Below are positions 5,468-9,583 of a stretch of DNA of 9,583 nucleotides, piece after piece. The position numbers were made by a program, and so were the translations under genes. This DNA comes from an uncultured Dechloromonas sp. (GTDB lineage: Bacteria > Pseudomonadota > Gammaproteobacteria > Burkholderiales > Rhodocyclaceae), in contig CAMKYP010000114.1 in NCBI GenBank assembly GCA_946477505.1, forward strand, positions 1 through 9,583, written 5' to 3'. Within the stretch, counting starts at the first letter, position 1. Each line of letters begins with the position of its first letter. The notes under the pieces are model-generated. The model was not told where the DNA came from, did no database searches, and worked only from the letters and a program-made list of their open reading frames with translations.

Positions 5468-7054
5468 ATGAAAGTCCCTCTCACAACTACCATCGTAAAA
5501 AACCTAAAGCTTGAGTCGAAACCTGCCGGTTACGCGAACGGGAAAATCACCTATCAACCGAATCCGGATGGCAAAGAGTACATTTTATTCTGTTCCCATC
5601 AGGATTCGCCTCCCGGTTTCGGAGTCAAAGTTGCAGGGAAGAAGACCTGGATCATTCAGAGGCGTGTCAGTGCGACCAAGGTCATCAAAGCGACGGTAGG
5701 GAATTGTGCAGATTGGTCCTTGGAGGCGGCCCGTGAGAGGGCTGCTGACATGGCCAGGGAAATGAAAGCCACCGGTCTGAATCCGAACGAGACGGCACGG
5801 AAGGTGGCGGCGAGTGAGATTACTCTCGGCGGAGCCATGCTAGGCTACAAAACATATCTGCAGACGAGGCAGAAAAAAAGGGCGAAGCCGAACACCATCA
5901 AGAATTTCGAGCGAGCTGAGCGCAGATTTCAGAAAGCCAACTGGTCGTCAAAAAGGATTCGAGATATTTCGACCAACGATGTACTCGCGCTCTTTGCTGA
6001 GAAGATGGAGACTGCCCCGACGTGTAATGAGCAAAATTTTACATGGGCCAGCCTTGCGATCCGGCATGCAATCGATCAAGAGATTCTTGATTCAGCCGCA
6101 GCGAATCGGGCGCCTACACTTACCGCAAATCCCCTCATGATTCTCAAGCTGAAAGGGATGTACCGTCCGGAGTCCGAGGTAGAAGCTGCACGTGCGCGTA
6201 ACCGCAGCAGAAATCCGTTAGGGCCAACTACAACCCTCGGTGTTTTCCTGGAGGCGGCTTGGGCGCGTCGTTCTGTAAATAGTAATGCAACTGGGGTAGA
6301 TTTTCTGATAACTGAGCTGGCAGTTGGTGCTCGTCGTGGTGAGTTGGGAACTGTTGTATGGGGTGAAATGCTTAGTCTGGAAGAACGCGAGTCCGGTGAT
6401 CGAAGCCACGTCTGGCTGAAAGATGATGGTATCTACGGGCCATATATGTTTTTCGATAGCCAAAGTACAAAAAACCGGCGCCCGCATCGGATTCCGCTAT
6501 CTCCATTTTTAGTCAATCTCCTGCGGAAACGCTCTGATGAGTCTACTGAACGCACGTTGAAGGAGGGCTTTGGGCGAAAAGGAAGGGATTGGGTATTCCC
6601 GGCCAGGAACAAATATTCTGCAACTGGGCATTACCAAGACGGGAGTTATCTCTTGGATACCATAGCATCTGAAGTTGGTATCGATGTGCTGAACCCACAT
6701 GACTTGAGACGTTCAATGGGGGCAGTAATGGTTGCGCTATCTGTTCCAGAAACAATTCAGAGTCGGCTTTTTAATCACACTAGTGCTACCCCAAGGGATG
6801 ATGGTGCTGCTGCTGTTACAGCAAAGTACTCTCAGCCTGAGTGGGCCTTGCTGCGCGAATGGGCCGAGAAAATCCAAGAGTATATTTTTTCAACAGCACC
6901 GAACGTTTTCAACAGTCTTCGGCCGGCTGATCGGCAACCGCTACCTGCCCAAGACCCGCATGTGCCGACACCTCCAAAATCTCGCTCAGGGAGGCCGCGC
7001 AAAACTATTGTGGAGGAGCCTGCTGCAGTCGAGGAGGGGGCCAAAATAGGCTGA
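5468..7054 (+). CDS. Tyrosine recombinase (site-specific integrase)
   Basis: This 528-aa protein is a tyrosine site-specific recombinase that would integrate and excise the element. The N-terminus (about 1-115) resembles the DUF4102-type arm-binding domain (GFGVKVAGKKTWIIQRR, then SLEAARERAADM...GLNPNE), with an unusual insert around residues 20-45. A core-binding helical domain follows (about 118-230). The catalytic domain shows Arg289 in GARRGEL, a beta-hairpin Lys335 in STKNRRPHRIPLS, His411 and Arg414 in NPHDLRRSMG, His437 in LFNHTS and nucleophile Tyr454 in TAKYSQPEW, so all six catalytic positions are present. After Tyr454 there is a 74-residue extension ending in a basic RSGRPRK (506-512), an AT-hook-like motif, then an acidic tail. 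Length is above the usual 380-450 aa. It is divergent from mutS, next to the inferred attachment site. Confidence 0.93.
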   Translation: MKVPLTTTIVKNLKLESKPAGYANGKITYQPNPDGKEYILFCSHQDSPPGFGVKVAGKKTWIIQRRVSATKVIKATVGNCADWSLEAARERAADMAREMKATGLNPNETARKVAASEITLGGAMLGYKTYLQTRQKKRAKPNTIKNFERAERRFQKANWSSKRIRDISTNDVLALFAEKMETAPTCNEQNFTWASLAIRHAIDQEILDSAAANRAPTLTANPLMILKLKGMYRPESEVEAARARNRSRNPLGPTTTLGVFLEAAWARRSVNSNATGVDFLITELAVGARRGELGTVVWGEMLSLEERESGDRSHVWLKDDGIYGPYMFFDSQSTKNRRPHRIPLSPFLVNLLRKRSDESTERTLKEGFGRKGRDWVFPARNKYSATGHYQDGSYLLDTIASEVGIDVLNPHDLRRSMGAVMVALSVPETIQSRLFNHTSATPRDDGAAAVTAKYSQPEWALLREWAEKIQEYIFSTAPNVFNSLRPADRQPLPAQDPHVPTPPKSRSGRPRKTIVEEPAAVEEGAKIG

Positions 7055-7095
7055 TTCCTGATGGACGCTAGCGTTTAGATGGACATAGAATCAGC
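7050..7095. repeat. Nested dyads between the integrase and the HTH gene
   Basis: GCTGATTC (7050-7057) and GAATCAGC (7088-7095) are a perfect 8-bp inverted pair. Inside lie the 10-bp palindrome ACGCTAGCGT (7065-7074) and two direct copies of GATGGAC (7060-7066, 7078-7084). The left arm overlaps the integrase stop codon. No T-tract follows, so a classic terminator is unlikely. It may be an operator for the HTH protein encoded 22 nt downstream, or an RNA structure controlling read-through. Confidence 0.45.
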
Positions 7096-7117
7096 GCATC
7101 TTGAGTAGAAAGATGTC

Positions 7118-7684
7118 ATGGTAAAAATTGCTAACCTGGAAGCCCTGGAACTAGTTGCTCGGTTGCCCGACGATGCCCCTTTAACTGTCTCCGAAGCTGC
7201 TATTTTTCTGCGGGTTTCGAAGTCAGCTCTGGATAAAATGAGGCGGCCGGATGCGGCTAATCCTGGCCCCGTTTACTCCCAAGGTGGTGCAAAGGGCTCT
7301 TCTGGTAGCAACCAGAAAGTTGTCTATTTCAAAGGTGACTTGAAGGCTTGGCTTGTGGCGAATAGATGCTCAGATACCCTTGAAGCTGCAAAACGTCGAG
7401 GGCAATTGTTTGCTACCGCAGCAGATTTGCTAGACCCAGAAGCCTTTTGGCGAAATACAGCTGGAGAAATCGCTGGGCTGGTTGAAGAAACCTCGGTTGT
7501 CCAGTTTTTTGAACGGTTGGGTCAATGGGAAATTGAGTGGCTCGCATTAGGTGAAGCACTGAAGGAGAAATGGACTGATCAGAGCGAGCAAATGCGTTAT
7601 TTGTGGCTGTTCTCCAGCAAGAGCCCAGTGAGCGGTTCATTGCTCACTGAGCAATTGATGCGTCAGGCTGGTCATCTGCAGTGA
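7118..7684 (+). CDS. HTH protein, excisionase/AlpA-like N-terminus with unknown C-terminal domain
   Basis: This 188-aa protein has an N-terminal helix-turn-helix of the MerR/excisionase-like (HTH_17) type: LTVSEAAIFLRVSKSALDKM (22-41), followed by a Gly/Ser-rich wing region (about 48-66) and the strand-helix VVYFKGDLKAWL (68-79) that usually closes such domains. Residues 80-188 are mostly helical by appearance and are not recognised. Known relatives next to integrases act as recombination directionality factors or as regulators of integrase transcription; a role in excision is inferred from position and fold only. The protein is much longer than classic Xis (70-110 aa), so the C-terminal half may carry an extra function. 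The ATG at 7118 has only a weak purine-rich AGAAAGA upstream. The last codons overlap the next gene by 4 nt. Confidence 0.72.
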   Translation: MVKIANLEALELVARLPDDAPLTVSEAAIFLRVSKSALDKMRRPDAANPGPVYSQGGAKGSSGSNQKVVYFKGDLKAWLVANRCSDTLEAAKRRGQLFATAADLLDPEAFWRNTAGEIAGLVEETSVVQFFERLGQWEIEWLALGEALKEKWTDQSEQMRYLWLFSSKSPVSGSLLTEQLMRQAGHLQ

Positions 7685-8046
7685 ATACTCCGCTTGAGAT
7701 CGGAAGAGACGAAATACGTGCCAAAGTAGAGGCGGCTCCTTGGGCCTTCTTCCATTTGCCGGTGGAGTGCTGGACAAATGAACTGGCGCTCATTGCATGG
7801 CGTCAGGTCGGCTTCGTTTTGTCACGGGTCCCGAGTGATTTTTCGCCGGAGCAGTCGTTTGAGGGGGGTAAATGGGAGCAGTTCGTAGAACTGCTCTTGG
7901 GTAACGCCGTTGTCGCGGGATTGGCTACTTCTTACTCAGCCAATAATTGGGCCAGTGTCGTGAATTGTATTGACGCATACCTAGCCTCAAAGGATGTAAA
8001 TGACACGTACGAGGAATTGCCTGGATTTTTAGACTGTGAGATTTGA
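7681..8046 (+). CDS. Unknown 121-aa protein coupled to the HTH gene
   Basis: This 121-aa protein is not recognised. It starts with GTG at 7681, which overlaps the stop of the HTH gene as GTGA, so translation is probably coupled and the two products may be made in fixed ratio or work together. The sequence is acidic and rich in aromatic residues (several Trp, e.g. PWAFFHLP, ECWTNEL, GKWEQFVELL and NNWASVV). It looks like a small soluble helical protein: no signal peptide, transmembrane segment or metal motif is visible. It could be an adaptor or partner of the HTH protein, an antitoxin-like or immunity-like product, or unrelated cargo. The existence of the gene is supported by its length, overlap and clean coding appearance; its function is open. 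Confidence 0.7.
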   Translation: MNTPLEIGRDEIRAKVEAAPWAFFHLPVECWTNELALIAWRQVGFVLSRVPSDFSPEQSFEGGKWEQFVELLLGNAVVAGLATSYSANNWASVVNCIDAYLASKDVNDTYEELPGFLDCEI

Positions 8047-8101
8047 TTTCTATCCTATGTTTAGATGGAAATCATGGCGAGTGCCAAAGAAAATGCTTGG
8101 C
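8044..8101. other. Convergent gap with small hairpins, no clear terminator
   Basis: The 56-nt gap lies between two converging genes. TGATTTC (8044-8050) pairs with GAAATCA (8068-8074), and GCCAA (8083-8087) with TTGGC (8097-8101). Neither stem has a T-tract on either strand, so if termination occurs here it is weak or factor-dependent. Confidence 0.3.
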
Positions 8102-8102
8102 G

Positions 8103-9557
8103 TCAGTCGAAAATCGGTAGCTGCAGCTCATCAAGTGTGTTCACCTGGCAGCAGTCCATGGAAAGACGAAATGCTTCAGAACGTTTGATGTTTGCATCAA
8201 TGCACTCAATACGCTGAATCTCTCCCATAATTCCTGGCCAAGTTCTTTCCAAAAAATTATCGCGTTCGTTTCCGTTGGTGAAAACTGGTGCCAAGTCATC
8301 AAGACAACCGGGTGCATTTTCCACAGTGAAACGGCGAATACTTTCAGTTCGCAGTGATGACGGAAGCCAACCGTAGGCTTGTGCGCCAGATTTTTCAATG
8401 AGAAATTTGGCTTGGGCCTCGCATTGGACCGCCTGAGGCAATCTGTTCCAAACATGGTCGGCATAATTTTGCTGCTGATCAGTTGCTTCAAGGCGCGGCA
8501 TGCGCTTGATGATGGCATGAACTACTTCATGCTCCATTTTAAGTTCTAGCGGAATAAAGCGATCGTCAAGTCCAGGAGCCAATTCCAAATATGCAATGCA
8601 AACCGCTTTCGTTTTGAACCTCTCTGGTAGCCGGCTGTGAAATTTTTCCGTAAAAAATAGCTGTGCTGCGTTTTTTTTGATTCGATGAAGTTGTCGAATG
8701 CAACATTGGTCGGTGATGGCTGGTGTTTGCGATGGATGATTGAAAACCCAGAAGCGCAGGATATTTTCTTGGGCAGCCAAAAGAATCTTGTCGAGCTGAT
8801 CTACGGAATACTGGGCAAACCGACGGGGCCTAAGTTGCTCATCGTACAGGTCTAACAACCATTTCCGGCGATTCGGTGCCCAGTAATCGACCGCTAACCC
8901 GTCAGCGTTGATGTCAGCTACAAGAGAAAACGATTGAGAGGCAAGATCAATCACCTTATTTTTGAAAGTAACCGTGACTTGGCCTCCGGCCACCTCCACA
9001 CCCATGTCAGCATTGGTTTGGATGAATAAGTTTTGGTAATTTAGCTCGATGCGTAAGTTAGCCCCGTCAATCAGTTGACAGAGGTTGTTGTTAGCCAGAA
9101 AAAAATCGGAAGCTGGCTCGTTTGGCAGTCTCCACTGGCCGCCAGTGTATTTGGCGACAAGCCACGGTTTGAAGTCGGGCTTATTTTTTCGTAGTGGGGC
9201 GGGGCGGTCGTGTTTCGGAGGCCAAGGTGTGCAGTAGTAATCACGATAGAGATTGGCAATTTCTGAAATGATCTGGATGGCTTGATGATCTACCTCTCCA
9301 GCGCTCGCAAATGAAAGGCCTTCGTCATAGAGAAAGAAGGTCTCATATTCGAAGCAGGCAACCTCGTTATCCATCCCGTAGCCTAGGATGTATCCGTCAT
9401 GTAGGTGCCAGTATGTCGTATATGCGAAACCAAGATCTCTAATCAACAGTTCGTTATTTACGGCCAGAGTTTTCGCACTTTGATCTCGGTCTTTCAAATA
9501 TTGAAGGCACTTGCGCAAGAAATGGATGCAGAGAGGTGGTTCCGCGAATCCGGACAT
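8103..9557 (-). CDS. Unknown 484-aa cargo protein with an HEVVH (zincin-like) motif
   Basis: This protein of at least 484 aa is not recognised. Its N-terminal part (about 1-130) is rich in Tyr and aromatic residues (AYTTYWHLHDGYILGYG). The middle (about 130-235) looks beta-rich. Residues about 250-484 look helical and include MEHEVVHAII (341-350), which places His343, Glu344 and His347 in an HExxH arrangement as used by zinc metallopeptidases. Possible third ligands are His368, Glu380 or Glu388, but none is diagnostic. No signal peptide or transmembrane helix is seen, so it is probably cytosolic. The start ATG at 9557 has no good ribosome binding site, and the frame stays open to the window edge, so the true start may lie further right. 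It converges on the HTH/121-aa pair. It could be a peptidase-type effector or a protein in which HEVVH is chance. Confidence 0.7.
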   Translation of the reverse strand: MSGFAEPPLCIHFLRKCLQYLKDRDQSAKTLAVNNELLIRDLGFAYTTYWHLHDGYILGYGMDNEVACFEYETFFLYDEGLSFASAGEVDHQAIQIISEIANLYRDYYCTPWPPKHDRPAPLRKNKPDFKPWLVAKYTGGQWRLPNEPASDFFLANNNLCQLIDGANLRIELNYQNLFIQTNADMGVEVAGGQVTVTFKNKVIDLASQSFSLVADINADGLAVDYWAPNRRKWLLDLYDEQLRPRRFAQYSVDQLDKILLAAQENILRFWVFNHPSQTPAITDQCCIRQLHRIKKNAAQLFFTEKFHSRLPERFKTKAVCIAYLELAPGLDDRFIPLELKMEHEVVHAIIKRMPRLEATDQQQNYADHVWNRLPQAVQCEAQAKFLIEKSGAQAYGWLPSSLRTESIRRFTVENAPGCLDDLAPVFTNGNERDNFLERTWPGIMGEIQRIECIDANIKRSEAFRLSMDCCQVNTLDELQLPIFD

Positions 9558-9583
9558 CGAGTTAAGTGAAATCTCTGCTTCAA

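Larger units (their letters stand above)
5198..9583. mobile_element. Integrated element or genomic island (one end; right end outside the window)
   Basis: From about 5198 rightward the base composition drops and gene content changes from core genes to a tyrosine recombinase, an HTH protein and unknown cargo. The left boundary is placed where the mutS coding sequence changes from AT-rich, unconserved codons (1-17) to canonical MutS sequence. The integrase lies next to this junction, as is usual for islands and prophages. No phage structural, conjugation or replication gene is visible, and the other attachment site is beyond 9583, so the class (satellite, ICE, prophage, defence island) cannot be decided. 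The exact boundary is an inference. Confidence 0.65.

Noticed and set aside
7073..8069. Direct repeat GTTTAGATGGA at 7073-7083 and 8059-8069, flanking the HTH/121-aa pair
   Set aside because: About ten 11-mers are expected to recur by chance in a window of this size. The location in both gaps is suggestive, but there is no supporting terminal structure.
8083..8101. Terminator formed by GCCAA/TTGGC between the converging genes
   Set aside because: Only five pairs, a 9-nt loop and no T-tract on either strand.

Overview
The window joins a conserved chromosomal housekeeping block (about 1-5197) to one end of a recently acquired, more AT-rich element (about 5198-9583, running off the right edge). 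The gene set and protein style (enolase, FtsB, a BCP/PrxQ peroxiredoxin, a SlyD-like FKBP, MutS, a periplasmic-type metallophosphoesterase) suggest a betaproteobacterium, most likely of the Rhodocyclales (Dechloromonas-like). That placement is inferred from recognisable proteins, not from a search.

Layout, left block. The 3' end of eno (1-128) is followed 6 nt later by ftsB (135-419). Then come a peroxiredoxin (503-973) and a SlyD-type peptidyl-prolyl isomerase (1091-1591), each with a plausible -10 element upstream. A strong intrinsic terminator (1611-1637) closes this + strand run. On the - strand, mutS (5248-2654) and a signal-peptide-bearing metallophosphoesterase (2657-1698) overlap by 4 nt, with a TTG start for the second gene, so they form a translationally coupled pair. 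They converge on the same terminator region.

Layout, right block. A 219-nt gene-free AT-rich stretch (5249-5467) separates mutS from a divergently transcribed 528-aa tyrosine recombinase (5468-7054) with an intact R-K-H-R-H-Y active site. The stretch holds three phased copies of TTTGTGGCA, several TAGCC/GGCTA inverted motifs and a TTTTGTT/AACAAAA palindrome, as expected of an integrase-proximal attachment and control region. Downstream are a 188-aa HTH (excisionase/regulator-like) gene, a 121-aa unknown overlapping it by 4 nt (GTGA), and, convergent on the - strand, a 484-aa unknown carrying an HEVVH motif.

Most notable point: the first 17 codons of mutS are AT-rich (18/51 G+C by hand count) and have no resemblance to usual MutS N-termini, while codon 18 onward (HTPMMQQY...) is canonical and GC-richer (28 of the next 51). 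The simplest reading is that the element integrated into the 5' end of mutS and supplied a new start codon, leader and probably promoter. That resembles the known control of DNA mismatch repair by islands inserted at mutL in streptococci, but here it affects mutS. The cargo genes are not recognised and could encode a novel function.
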